Below are positions 24,330 through 34,825 of a DNA stretch of 64,000 nt, in pieces. The notes under the pieces are model-generated. The model made no database searches and was not told the origin of the DNA. It was given only the letters and a program-made list of their open reading frames with translations. The position numbers and the translations under genes were made by a program. Source of the stretch: Gerris lacustris (lineage: Eukaryota > Arthropoda > Insecta > Hemiptera > Gerridae); assembly GCA_951217055.1 (NCBI GenBank), contig OX578284.1, positions 20,098,187 to 20,162,186 of the forward strand, written 5' to 3'. The first letter of the stretch is position 1. Each line of letters begins with the position of its first letter.

Positions 24330-25500
24330 GAGACTTTATACATTCCTGCCCTTACCTGTCTGTCTGTCTGTAACGCACCTGATCTCCGAAAGTTTCAACA
24401 TAAAATATTGAAACTTTGCATTTATGTTATGTTTAATAGTCCAAACAAAGGAAAATTATAGGGGGGCTCCAAAAGATTATACCTAAATAAACAGGTCAAG
24501 TGTGTGCTCGTCAGCACACAGCGAGGGTCCGTAGGCAACCCTGTATAGTTTAAGTAGTACCCTATTGATGTTGTTTTTTAAAAAGCTAAAAAGCTTACTT
24601 TGAACTATCCTATGGGTCTGATATTCTCAAAACTCATAAACAAACTTCTGATAAAGTATTTTTTTGCCACTGAACCGGACTACAACCATATAAATTCATC
24701 GAAAAGACCATAGTTATAAAAAACGTATTTTGTCAATAAAAAATAAAATATTTTTTTCGAAATTTCCAAAAGTGGTATCTTCACTTTTGGTCGAAGAATG
24801 TTCAGGAATTTTTTCAGATTTTTTGCACTTCACATAAGCGAGATAGAGGGGGGGGGGACATGTTTCTCACCCACTTCAAACTTGCCTACGCTCGCCCTAT
24901 CAAAGTTATAAAATAAGAATTATATATTTTTGTAATCAGCTCGACGTACCCTTTCATATGATACCCCTCACGGTGTCGAAAAAAAATAAAAAAAATTTAA
25001 ACCTTAAGTTTTTTTTACCCTAATTCTTTTTTAAAAATATTATTTTTAAGTCGCTATATTTTTAGTATATGTGGGTAGGTACAAGACACATATATCCCAA
25101 ATTTCAAAGTGATCGGACGAAAGGGTGTAGCCGTGAAGCAGGCGACAGGACGGACGGAGAGACACACGCAGGAAAATATAAGGGTCCTTGGTTTTGCCTA
25201 TGGACCCTAAAAACAAGAGGTTTAAGTTCAAGGGGTTAACATTTTTTTAAAAAAGATATGCGTCATGCGGGGTGTTAAATGAAAGAGGACGCCGAAGGAG
25301 GCCCTGTCAGTCTGGCTGTCCGTCACTCTGTCTGTAACGCACTTGATGTCCGAAAGTCCCAACCTGAATTTTGAAACTTTGCATTTATGTTATGTGTATT
25401 TACCCAAACACAGGAAAATTATAGGGTAGCTTCAAAAGATTATACCTTAAAAAACTAGGGGTTTATATTAAAGGGATTAACTTTTTTTTTAAAACGGAAA
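24330..25500 (+). mobile_element. Family H repeat, about two units, with nested family C
   Basis: 'ctgtctgtaacgcac', 'ctttgcatttatgttatgt' and 'caaaagattatacct' occur near 24360-24485 and again near 25320-25445. The first unit is interrupted by the family C element at 24524-25208 and resumes with 'aaggggttaac'. No protein is recognisable. Confidence 0.65.
24524..25208 (+). mobile_element. Family C element with inverted agggtccRtaggcaa ends
   Basis: The ends agggtccgtaggcaa (24524-24538) and ttgcctatggaccct (25194-25208) are inverted copies. Inside are 'tttcatatgatacccctca', 'caaatttcaaagtgatcgga', and ggcgacaggacggacggag. The right end makes the hairpin agggtcc...ggaccct followed by 'aaaaac'. 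A second partial copy is at 41579-41800. Confidence 0.7.
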
Positions 25501-25847
25501 TGCATAACGTGGGGTGTTACATAAAAGAGGAGGACGCACTAGATACAAAAATAATATATGTTTGGCTTCGTTTTTGTACTCATCAATATTTGCACCAGGT
25601 TTCTTTGAAAATTAGATTGAAGTTTTTCTTTTTCATACGTCACAACTTTTGTGAGAAATATGTATCATCTTTTATAGTCGCCATTTTGATACGATTTGGC
25701 CGAATATGCTGGTTAACAAACTCGGCGTGTTTGATGAATTGCCTACTGACCATTTGTGTGGGCTGATAGCACACTTGCCAAATTTATTTTTAAATAAATT
25801 GAGGAAAAAATATAGTATTTTTAATAGTATATTATGTTACTAGGCTG

Positions 25848-25942
25848 TGAAGTGAGTTTTCTCTTTACCGCGGCAATTACATTTACTGTCGAGCGAAGCG
25901 AGAGAGTAAATATTGCCAAGGTAATGAAAAAACACTTCACAG
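25848..25942. repeat. Inverted repeat around gcgaagcg
   Basis: 'ctgtgaagtg' ... 'gcggcaattacatttact' is inverted as 'gtaaatattgccaaggtaat' ... 'cacttcacag', with a loop near cgagcgaagcgag. It borders the family A copy on its right. Confidence 0.7.
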
Positions 25943-25984
25943 TCGCGTAGCATATGCTATTTTTCCCGAGGTAGACGACAATGA

Positions 25985-26470
25985 AAATAGACTGCCAATT
26001 AGTGTGGCACATAGCTTCCTCGCATCCTGTCATGTACTATAACAATTATTGTTATATTACTTTATTGTTTATTTTGTAAAAACTATTAATAGTTTTAGCG
26101 ATCTTTAACAGTTCATAGCGGTGTCGCTGTTGGTTTTACTAAAAAATGGTAATTGTAAAAAATGTTTGTCTCATTGAATAGAAGAAATTAGATTTTTTCC
26201 TCAACCTAAAATTCCAATTTTAAATTTAAAGTTCACGTTTACGCGAGCGTTGCTCGCTATGACGGATAACGTTGTCCAACGAACTCATCATGGGCATTGG
26301 TAAAATGAACATGTCAACCAAATTTCATCAAAATCGGCCGACCAAAAATGTTCCCTGATGTCTGAAACGGATTTCTGTCTTGGAATTTTTGAAATCGGAG
26401 GCATAAAAGTTTTTCGTTCTCAAAAGTGAACACAATGCTTCCGTTACCTTCGGTAAGCTCGGAAGCAAAA
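25985..26470 (+). mobile_element. Family A repeat, copy 5, with terminal hairpin
   Basis: It starts 'ctgccaattagtgtggcaca'. It includes a section ('tagcggtgtcgctgttggtt', 'tcacgtttacgcgagcgttg') shared with the 46500-46690 copy. It continues with aaatttcatcaaaatcggcc and 'atgttccctgatgtctgaaa', and ends in the hairpin gcttccg...cggaagc (26437-26466) then aaaac. The agacagac stretch is deleted here. Confidence 0.82.
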
Positions 26471-26841
26471 CATTAAATAAATAATCAATGTAATAATAAC
26501 AAATATTAGTACATACTTAAGATTTAAAAAAAGAAACCTTAAAAAGAGGTTACACTATAAGAAAAGATAAATAAAACGCATTGACATCTAGCGGAATTAA
26601 ATCGTACTAAGCATTTCTACAAAGACTGCAGCGCAACTAACGGAAGTTTTGACAACTGCCAGCAGAGCAATAAAAAAAATTTTACGTCCAACTTTTTTGT
26701 CCTAGGACGTAAACAAATCTTTCTTTACAGATAGGAGTAATGAAAAGATTTTTTAAGTAATGAAAAAATGGATTTTAGCTATGTTTTTTAGGCTCTAAAG
26801 TTAATGTTTTACAGCCTACCACGGAAAAATATATTTTTTAA

Positions 26842-26995
26842 TAGCGGGCAAAAAAGTGTCTGACTAACATCAAGCTAGAATTTTGTGTATCCCGCAGACG
26901 AACTTAGCCGACCTCATATTCTTAAAAGGCACTAAAACATTTACTTATACACAAAATTCTAGCTTGATGTTAGTCAAACACTTTTTTGCACGCTA
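26842..26995. mobile_element. Inverted-repeat MITE, about 50-bp arms
   Basis: 'atagcgggcaaaaaagtgtc' + 'tgactaacatcaagctagaa' is mirrored at 26945-26995 with a roughly 50-bp loop. A single related arm occurs at 60893-60940, so it is an interspersed family. Confidence 0.75.
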
Positions 26996-27467
26996 TCTCC
27001 TGTACTATAATGTTAATGTAAATCTAATAAAATTTAAAAAATTGAACCAATATTAGTATTGTACTTTTCAATATTAAAAGAATGCCAGTAGAGATGTCTC
27101 GCGAGATACTAGATGTTAATAATTTATCTTAACAAAAACACGTGTAAAAAGTAAGCCAAGTTTCGCGTAAAACGTTGTTAGATCATTTGTTTAGCCAAGT
27201 CTCCCCTCGTCCAAGTAAGTTCTACTACGTCTAATACATCCAGTAGAAGTAAGGGATGTTGTTTGTCAGTCCCCCTCCTCTCTATTCTCTGTCCCATACA
27301 AACCGTTTCTAAATGCTTCGTAAAGAGAGGAGCATATGGAACTACTTAAATATTAATTCCGTTAAATCGTTGTTAAAGTTGTGTAATGGCGGTAAAAGAA
27401 TACAAGCATCAAGCAAGGACGCAATTTCACTTACGGCAAATTTCCCGGAGCAGAATAAAGCAACATG
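26996..27467. other. No recognisable feature
   Basis: AT-rich with a GC-richer patch at 27190-27330. No exon supported. Confidence 0.5.
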
Positions 27468-28285
27468 CTTATAATCTGCCAATTTGGTCAGCACATAGCT
27501 TCTTCACATCCTAATGGTAGACGAATAGTGAGACAAAACATGATATTTGGACCAGTTTCGTTTCCGTACGGTGTCATTATTTTTAATCAAATTTGTGCTG
27601 ACAGTTGAAATTGATATGTGAACAGCAATATACTAAGCCGCATGAATGACTAGTTCTGATTTTGAATTTCTTCTGCTAAACATCGGCCCTAAAAGAAGCA
27701 GAAAGGACACTTCATTTAGAGATGCCATACCGGCTAGGGAGAGACTAGCAGTTACGCTGAGGTTTTTAGCGAGTGGAGACTCGTATCGGAGTTTGACGTA
27801 TTTGTTCAAGATGTCAAAACAGAGCATTTCAAAAATCACCACGTGGCGGGGAGGGAGAGAAGTGAGGGATCGGGGAGAAATGTTATAAAAACATCCTTTG
27901 ATGTTACCGACACTCCGTGGATAACATGTAAAATGGTTATATAACAAGAAAAATGTTGTATAACATGTTGTTATAAAACTTTTTCGTCAGACGTTTTGTA
28001 ACATGTTATATAATTTCCTGCAACAAAGTTATATAACGTGTTACACCGTGTTTTGTTATATAGTGTGGACCCGGCTTAAAATAATGGCCTACAATCTAAA
28101 TTTCATCTAAATAAGATGAATGGTTTCTAAACTATGCTGGTTTGTAAAAAACGATAGACCCACAGGAAGACACGAGAACAAAAATGTTCCCTGATGTCTG
28201 AAACGGATTTCTGCCTTAGAAAATTTTTGACCACGATCACAGAGCTTCCGTTACCTTCGTTAAGCTCGGATGCGAAAGGGGTAAA
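27468..28285 (+). mobile_element. Family A repeat, copy 6, interrupted by a Harbinger fragment
   Basis: The family A head ('ctgccaatttggtcagcaca' near 27476) resumes only at about 28079 ('ataatggcctacaatctaaa'). It ends with 'atgttccctgatgtctgaaa' and the hairpin gcttccg...gctcggatgc (28241-28275). The intervening DNA is Harbinger-derived. Confidence 0.7.
27580..28078 (+). pseudogene. PIF/Harbinger transposase fragment
   Basis: The frame 27646-27888 encodes an N-terminal block in which 'IPARERLAVTLRFLASGDSY' and 'LFKMSKQSIS' can be read. This is the typical helix-turn-helix/HARBI1-like start of PIF/Harbinger transposases, which cut and paste DNA with the help of a Myb-like partner. After about residue 64 the similarity stops and the DDE catalytic part is absent. 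A stop lies just before the ATG, implying a small upstream frameshift. The right end 'gtgtggacccggctta' (28063-28078) is a plausible Harbinger terminus. No matching left end is present, so the copy is truncated and inactive. Confidence 0.78.
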
Positions 28286-29657
28286 AAATAATTAAACTAG
28301 ACAAAAATGGATTGTAAAAGCATAAAACAAAAGTATACACGAGGAAGCTATGAACCACACAGATTCACAGAATATTTGTTATAATAATCAAGAATTTTTA
28401 AGTGTTGCATGAAAATATCTTAATTTATTTTCATAATTTTAAATTTCCTTTAAACAAAGAAGATGATTACTCAATTTGTCTTCTGATATTCTAAAAAGGT
28501 AATTTATTTTTCTATAACAAAGAGGTTTTTTTTCACAGAAAAAGTAATTTTATTTTTGTTACATTTTCTTTTGTAAAGAAGAAAATGAAAAAGAAAAAGG
28601 AGTTGAGGTAGAAGAGGGATACTTGAGGTAAGAATGAAGAAGCTTAACACGGAGGCCATTAGCCGAGGATAGGTAGACTAGAAAAACACCATGGTCTGGT
28701 GCATCATGACAGACAGCTCTCTCCGTAATAAGAACAACACACAGCTAATGCAAATTTTTCTATTTACACAAACTGGAGCATCTCTTATATCTCTAAAATA
28801 GAGAGAAAAAACTGTTTATTTAACCATTGTTATTCAAATGTTAAGTCGCCATAGGGGGGAAAAAAACCATAATATAAGACTTCAATTTTCCAATAACAGT
28901 TCACAATTTTTCCACCAAAGACTTGACTCTAATAGAAGAAAATATTTCGCATCAGAATGGGTTTCCAGGACACTAGATCCATTAGACTTGGGAATTGGAA
29001 GGTGTACGGAACTGAATAGGGGAAAGAGAAAAAACACTAAAAGCATTGTTATAGCTTATCCTTGAGCGTTTCTTTATCTTTAAGTTCAATACTTGCCAAG
29101 TGCTGACACACCCAGTTATTGTTATCATAAGAAGTCCAAACAGCTGGTAATAAATCATTATACATACACAGACCAATTTAAACACACTAAGTAGATGACA
29201 ATACATTTTCTCAGGGTATAACTAAATAAATAGACCTTTATTGTGATTTATAAATACAGTGAAACTTTGATAAAGCTAATCCTAAAGACATAGTTAATAT
29301 AGGAGTTGAAACACAATAAGGCCGAGTGTAGGGCCTCTGTCCAGATTCAGAAACTGAACCTGGATCTCCTACATGACAAACTCATTTGTAAACAACGAGC
29401 TACCCCGTTAAAAACATAGTCGCTGTTTAATACGGTTATCAAAGATGTTATTTGGGTAAAACATGTATTTTTACTCAATAAAAGTAGATATGCTGGTGTT
29501 GGGCCTTTGGTTCCAGAGGTAACAATCTTGAATCCTTTAGACGCAATGTCTGAAATTTTAGGTTGCTAAAATTGGTGTTAGTCAAATTGTAAACAATTCA
29601 TATTATTAGTTGATTTTATATATATTTGGAGAGCTAGAATGTTCCTGGGGCTAAAGT
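28286..29657. other. No gene; small repeat fragments
   Basis: A reversed family A head piece ('ttgtaaaagcataaaac') lies at 28310-28352. A pogo-type end (cagtgaaactttgataaa) lies at 29259 without a partner. The rest is AT-rich and unassigned. Confidence 0.5.
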
Positions 29658-29995
29658 TACTTGTCCTGTCTGCAAGGTCATCAATAAACCGAGGCTGACC
29701 CGAGGTAGCAGCTTCGATTCCGCGCCATGGTGCTGAATCCATGAATCGAGGGCGGAATAAGATTAAGTGAACCTTCTAAATTCTAAAGGGATTAAATGCC
29801 ATGGAGCTCTGACTTATATCTGTGAGAGGAGGGCGGTACAAGGTCATTGATGCTCTGATTAATCACACTGAAATACTCGCTTCAGCGGTACATTGTACAG
29901 TTGTAAGAAATGAAGCGACTGGTACTCGCAACCATAGGTTAGTATGTGCCCTAATTGCTAGGTATGAACAAGTGATCCTCTTCGCCTAGTACTAA
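29658..29995 (+). mobile_element. tRNA-derived SINE, family SINE-B copy 1
   Basis: A B-box-like gcttcgattccg lies near 29710. The body ('gatgctctgattaatcac', 'cgcttcagcggtacattgta', 'gctaggtatgaacaagtgat') is shared with 62595-62880. Two copies and a pol III-like head support a SINE. Confidence 0.65.
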
Positions 29996-30070
29996 TACTA
30001 ATATAAATGTTATACTTAATGAAAAATAACGGTAATAAATTCTAGGAAGAAATAACACTTAATTACCAAG

Positions 30071-30331
30071 TGGACGGGTTGCGAGAGGGTTCGTGTGCTA
30101 GGTTTGTTTGTGTAAGTGTAGACCTTGGTTTGCCCATCTCTCTCGTACCCCTTCTTCTCACTGTCTTGGAGTGGGGACCCTCTTCCCCCTCTATTCTTAT
30201 GTACAGTCAGTCCGTTACTGAGTCCCGTATAATACACCACGTCACTATTCACATGTATCTCTTCTAATAATTAAACTATTCCTAAAGTTTATATCTTGAT
30301 ATTTTTATTATTTGAACCAGCGAACTCCCCA
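30071..30331 (+). repeat. BEL 5' LTR
   Basis: 261 bp, TG...CA, preceded by CCAAG. A TATA-like gtataataca near 30227 may serve as the promoter. No canonical AATAAA is seen, though attaaa-like strings occur near 30270. Confidence 0.96.
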
Positions 30332-30337
30332 TAAAAT

Positions 30338-30355
30338 TGGTCCTTTGAACCCGAT
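30338..30355 (+). other. Primer-binding site of the BEL element
   Basis: TGGTCCTTTGAACCCGAT begins seven bases after the 5' LTR with the TGG expected to pair with a tRNA 3' CCA end. The tRNA species was not determined. Confidence 0.75.
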
Positions 30356-31291
30356 AATAGTTTTAAATTGTGAATTGCGTGTAAAGTTATTGTTACGTAA
30401 TATTATTTTCGTATCCGTGCCGTTTCGCTTTGATTTTTATTGCAAACGATCGGTAAACGCTGCTCAGCTACGTCGTTACGTCAATAAATTGCCACCTTTG
30501 ACGTCGGAACTACGAACTTGAATATTATTACGTGTTTATGTTGTTTATACAAGTGACGGGACTCTGGATTCAATTTGGTATTAATATCTACTACAAAAAA
30601 GATCGCGTTGATTCAGTTGATGTGCGCGTAGTGGTAGTGGTAGAGCAGACCGTACTTCATTTCAAGGACATTGCGTCGCCCTGTGTGTGAACTCCACTCT
30701 TCAGCGTCGTGCCCTTTAAAGACAGCTGTTTCAGTTATCTCTATCTCTCTACAGGTCAGGTACTGAGCTGATAAGGTTCTCCTTATCTCCTAACCCCCTG
30801 TCATTCCTTCCTTTCCAACTAAAATATCCTTTAACAAGCGTAATATTCTTATATCATATTTTTACGTATTTATCATTTAATTTAAAAGACAAGATTATTT
30901 TATTTAATCCTTGTTTATTCTTTTCATTATTCTGATTTATATTTAATTTTTATGGTTTGATCTTTATTTTAATTATACATAGATAAAATATAATTATAAA
31001 AAGTATATTATGATTGAAACCTTCCAAATAAAAATTATATGTTTAATCTAAGAAGAAATAAATGTTATACGATTAATTTAATTTTTTGTATTAAAACAAC
31101 GAACTGTATTATTATTATTCTAATTTATAAATTACTTTATCACTTTGAATTCAATTTTTATTTCTTTATTTTTAAAATATTATTTTTAAAGTAAAGTATA
31201 AAGTAGGAATAATACTTATTTTATTAATCCTAAATTATTAATTTTTTCATTTTTTACATTCTTTTTAATTAATTTACAAACCATTTTCAAC
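30356..31291 (+). other. BEL untranslated leader
   Basis: About 0.94 kb between primer-binding site and gag start. It has a GC-moderate first third and a very AT-rich remainder, with no long frame. It is expected to hold packaging signals, but none can be identified by eye. Confidence 0.7.
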
Positions 31292-34200
31292 ATGCCTAAC
31301 AAAAGAGCATCTAAGAATAATAATAATAATAATGACAATCTAGATCAAGTTAACAGGAAACAATATTTGTCCCGACTTAAACGGATTGAAGCTTATGTCG
31401 AAACCTATGATCCGTCGGTATCCGACTCAGCCTCCCTTAAAACAAGGCTCACTGCTCTCCAAGAAACTTGGAGAAAAATGGAAGAAATTCCCGACCTAAC
31501 TGACTCCGATGAATCATTTCGGGAAGAGTTCGAAGAAATTTATTTTGAAACCACAAGTAAAATTGAGATATTTATTAATTATGAAAATGTTAAAAATAAT
31601 AACACTAAAATCAACAACGGTAATATTAGTAGCTCTGAAAATTCGATTAATGCTGTACAGCTACCGAAAATTCAGCTGCCTACGTTTAATGGTGATTACG
31701 AGCATTGGCTATCATTTAGGGATACATTTTTGAGTCTCATACACGACAAGCCGAATTTACCTAACATACAAAAATTTCAATATCTTAAGTCATGTCTTAA
31801 AGGCGATGCCGCCAAGGTAATTGCTAACCTTCAAGTTTCTTCTGACTCTTACGAAGTCTCTTGGGAATTACTTAAGAAAAGGTACGATAACAATAGAATA
31901 ATAGTTACTAAACATGTGCGTTCAATATTCGAACTCAATAAGTTGGAAAAACCTACCGGCATAGCACTTAGGCAGTTATTGGATAATGTGACAACTCACA
32001 TACGTGCTCTTGGTTCCCTAAAACAACCAGTGGAACATTGGGACACGTTAATTGTGTATTTGGTATCATCCAAATTAGATTACATTTCTCTTCGTGAGTG
32101 GGAGAACTCTCTCGCTTCTACTGAATTTCCAACTTGGTCAAAAATGCATGAATTTCTAAGTCATAGATGTCAGGTTTTGGAATCGGTTGATACCAAGCGC
32201 TTACCTGCTTCTCAACTCAGCGATAACAAATCACGCTCTGTTTTTTCTAAATATGAAAAGAGTAAGAAACCGCCTACAGGTCAACAGGCAGCCTGTTTTG
32301 TTACTCAGAAGGATACGTGTAGCCTTTGCCCTGATAGAACACACCCGCTATATTGGTGTAATAAATTTAAAAAACTATCAGTAACAGACAGATGTAAAGA
32401 AGTGAAGCGCCTCAGGCTGTGTGAATCTTGTTTGAATTCTGGACATGAGACCAAGTCCTGTAAAAGTGACAGAAAGTGTTCTCAATGCGGGAAATCACAC
32501 AACTCTTTACTTCACGACAGCTATGCCTTTAATTCTAAGCAATATGATAGAAGTATTGCAAACAATAACGCTTCTTCATCCTCAAATAACGAGGAAAGCA
32601 ATATTTCTACGACTCTTACTCACATTGCAAGTAATTCGTTTACACCTAATATGATTCTTCTTTCTACAGTTTTATTGAAAATCCACGATTCAAGTGGAAA
32701 TGTTACAATAGCTAGAGCGCTTTTAGACTCGGCAAGCCAGTCAAACTTTATAACACAGGCATTGGCTCAACATTTGAAACTGAAACATCGTCTGACTGAA
32801 TGCCAAATATCTGGTATCAATTCAAGTAAAACACAATCATGCTCTGTCGTACAGGCAAAAATATTATCTCGCATTTCTGATTACTCGTCATCTTTAGAAT
32901 TCCTCGTAATTCCTAAAATAACTCAGGAATACCCACCTGTTAAACTCAAGGTATCCGCCTTTGAAATACCTAGTAATATTGAGTTAGCTGATCCTAACTT
33001 CTATCAGCCGAGTCAAATAGATTTACTTCTAGGAGCGGAAATATTTTATGAGATATTAGGTACGGGTCAAATTAAACTACCTAACAACTTAACCTTTTTT
33101 CAGAAAACATCGTTTGGATGGGTTGTGTGTGGCAAGGCTCAGCAATCGAGCTCAAGTCGAATCATTCAACCTCTGTGCCATTTATCTATAAACAATTCGT
33201 CTCTTTCATCTTTGGAAGAAAAAGTCGAGCGATTCTGGCAAATTGAGAATTGCTCTGATATAACTTGTAACCTCACTGCCGAGGAAAAAGAATGTGAAAC
33301 ACATTTTCGTGAAACAACTTTTCGCGAGAAAAATTCAGGAAGATTCGTTATAACGTTACCGGTAAAGGGAAATCTATCTAACATCGGGTCGACCCGTGAG
33401 ATAGCTCACAAACGCCTTTTACAGCTTACTAAAAAACTAGACAATAACCCAATTATTAAAAAACAATACGTAGATTTCATCATGGAATATTTGAAGCTAG
33501 GTCACATGAAAAAAGCCACACCTAATCCATCTGATGCATCAACCTATTATATGCCTCATCACGCTGTAATCAGACAAGAAAGCCTAACAACAAAACTTAG
33601 AGTGGTATTTAATGCCTCAACTATTGGCCCCAACGGTTCCAGTTTAAACAGTTTACTCAAGGTTGGACCTAACATTCAAGACGATTTATTCACTTTAATA
33701 ACTCGATTTCGTCAACATCAATACGTGTTAACTGGCGACATAACAAAAATGTATAGAATGATTCGTCTTCATCCTGATCAACATGATTTACACCGAGTGT
33801 TGTGGTGGGACGAAAAGTTTGAAAATATAATCGAATATTGTTTGGTAACTTTGACTTATGGAACTGCCCCAGCCAGCTTCATAGCCACAAGATGTCTTCA
33901 TCAACTAGCTGATGATGAAAAGGACTTGAACATAGCTTCCGTTATACTCAAACGTGATTTTCTAATGGATGATATGATAACCGGTTCTGATTCTATTGAA
34001 GAATGCAGAGTGATCCGCTATCAAGTGACAGAAGCTCTACGTCGTGCCGGCATGAAAATGCACAAATGGTGTGCTAATAACCCTACTATTATATCTGATG
34101 TACCTGTTTGTAGTCATGCTACTTCGGATAACAAAACATTTGATGAGAACCACTATGTCAAAACTCTTGGCATAGCATGGAATCCAGATCTGGATTCATT

Positions 34201-34825
34201 TCAGTATAAAATCTCTGATATTAATTCAGAAAGAACCATATCAAAAAGAACGATATTATCAGATATCGCTTCTTTATTTGATCCACTCGGATTGTTATCA
34301 CCTATCATAGTAAAGGCGAAAATCATCATGAAGAAAATTTGGCAATCCAAACTGAAATGGGATGATGAACTTCCCGATGAAATTAGGTCCGAATGGGTGC
34401 AACTGAGATCTCATCTGATTGATCTTCATAGTTTGAGAATACCTCGCAAGATAATAGCTAATGCGAATCCTGTTAAATTAGAGTTGCATGGCTTCTGTGA
34501 CGCCTCTGAGGAGGCGTATGGCGCCTGTATCTACATGAGATGTATCTATTCAAATGGTTCGATAAGCACTCGTCTTATCTGTTCGAAATCACGAATTGCC
34601 CCTCTCAAACTAGTCACAATTCCAAGGCTGGAGTTGTGTGGAGCTCTTTTGTTGGTTGACCTATTCTACAAGGTCCAGCAATCCTTAATTCTTACCCCAT
34701 CTTGTGTAATGATGTGGACCGATTCAACCATTGTTTTGGGATGGATCAACACCTCAGCTCACCTCAAGACTTTTGTGGCGAATAGAGTATCTAAAATACT
34801 AGAGCACACGAAAGCTTGTGATTAG
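31292..34825 (+). CDS. BEL/Pao gag-pol polyprotein, part 1 (gag, protease, RT, RNase H)
   Basis: 1177 codons ending at TAG 34823-34825. Residues about 125-300 form the gag region typical of BEL elements (DUF1759-like, starting LPKIQLPTFNGDYEHW). Zinc-binding CX2CX4HX4C is at 377-390, with a second CX2CX3HX4H at 396-408. The aspartic protease has LLDSAS with Asp479. Reverse transcriptase spans about 685-905, with Asp816 in TGDITKMY and the catalytic pair Asp893-Asp894 in FLMDDMITG. RNase H has Asp1070 (FCDAS), Glu1114 and Asp1144 (MWTDST). The ATG at 31292 starts the long frame after an AT-rich leader and is the natural gag start. The stop falls late in RNase H. The same frame stays open on the other side, so this is a recent point lesion and not a domain boundary. 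Confidence 0.95.
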   Translation: MPNKRASKNNNNNNDNLDQVNRKQYLSRLKRIEAYVETYDPSVSDSASLKTRLTALQETWRKMEEIPDLTDSDESFREEFEEIYFETTSKIEIFINYENVKNNNTKINNGNISSSENSINAVQLPKIQLPTFNGDYEHWLSFRDTFLSLIHDKPNLPNIQKFQYLKSCLKGDAAKVIANLQVSSDSYEVSWELLKKRYDNNRIIVTKHVRSIFELNKLEKPTGIALRQLLDNVTTHIRALGSLKQPVEHWDTLIVYLVSSKLDYISLREWENSLASTEFPTWSKMHEFLSHRCQVLESVDTKRLPASQLSDNKSRSVFSKYEKSKKPPTGQQAACFVTQKDTCSLCPDRTHPLYWCNKFKKLSVTDRCKEVKRLRLCESCLNSGHETKSCKSDRKCSQCGKSHNSLLHDSYAFNSKQYDRSIANNNASSSSNNEESNISTTLTHIASNSFTPNMILLSTVLLKIHDSSGNVTIARALLDSASQSNFITQALAQHLKLKHRLTECQISGINSSKTQSCSVVQAKILSRISDYSSSLEFLVIPKITQEYPPVKLKVSAFEIPSNIELADPNFYQPSQIDLLLGAEIFYEILGTGQIKLPNNLTFFQKTSFGWVVCGKAQQSSSSRIIQPLCHLSINNSSLSSLEEKVERFWQIENCSDITCNLTAEEKECETHFRETTFREKNSGRFVITLPVKGNLSNIGSTREIAHKRLLQLTKKLDNNPIIKKQYVDFIMEYLKLGHMKKATPNPSDASTYYMPHHAVIRQESLTTKLRVVFNASTIGPNGSSLNSLLKVGPNIQDDLFTLITRFRQHQYVLTGDITKMYRMIRLHPDQHDLHRVLWWDEKFENIIEYCLVTLTYGTAPASFIATRCLHQLADDEKDLNIASVILKRDFLMDDMITGSDSIEECRVIRYQVTEALRRAGMKMHKWCANNPTIISDVPVCSHATSDNKTFDENHYVKTLGIAWNPDLDSFQYKISDINSERTISKRTILSDIASLFDPLGLLSPIIVKAKIIMKKIWQSKLKWDDELPDEIRSEWVQLRSHLIDLHSLRIPRKIIANANPVKLELHGFCDASEEAYGACIYMRCIYSNGSISTRLICSKSRIAPLKLVTIPRLELCGALLLVDLFYKVQQSLILTPSCVMMWTDSTIVLGWINTSAHLKTFVANRVSKILEHTKACD

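Noticed and set aside
29259..29285. A second pogo-like element
   Set aside because: Only one terminus-like string is present, with no partner end.
30312..30521. Small frame in the BEL leader as an extra gene
   Set aside because: It straddles the LTR end and primer-binding site and has no recognisable domain.
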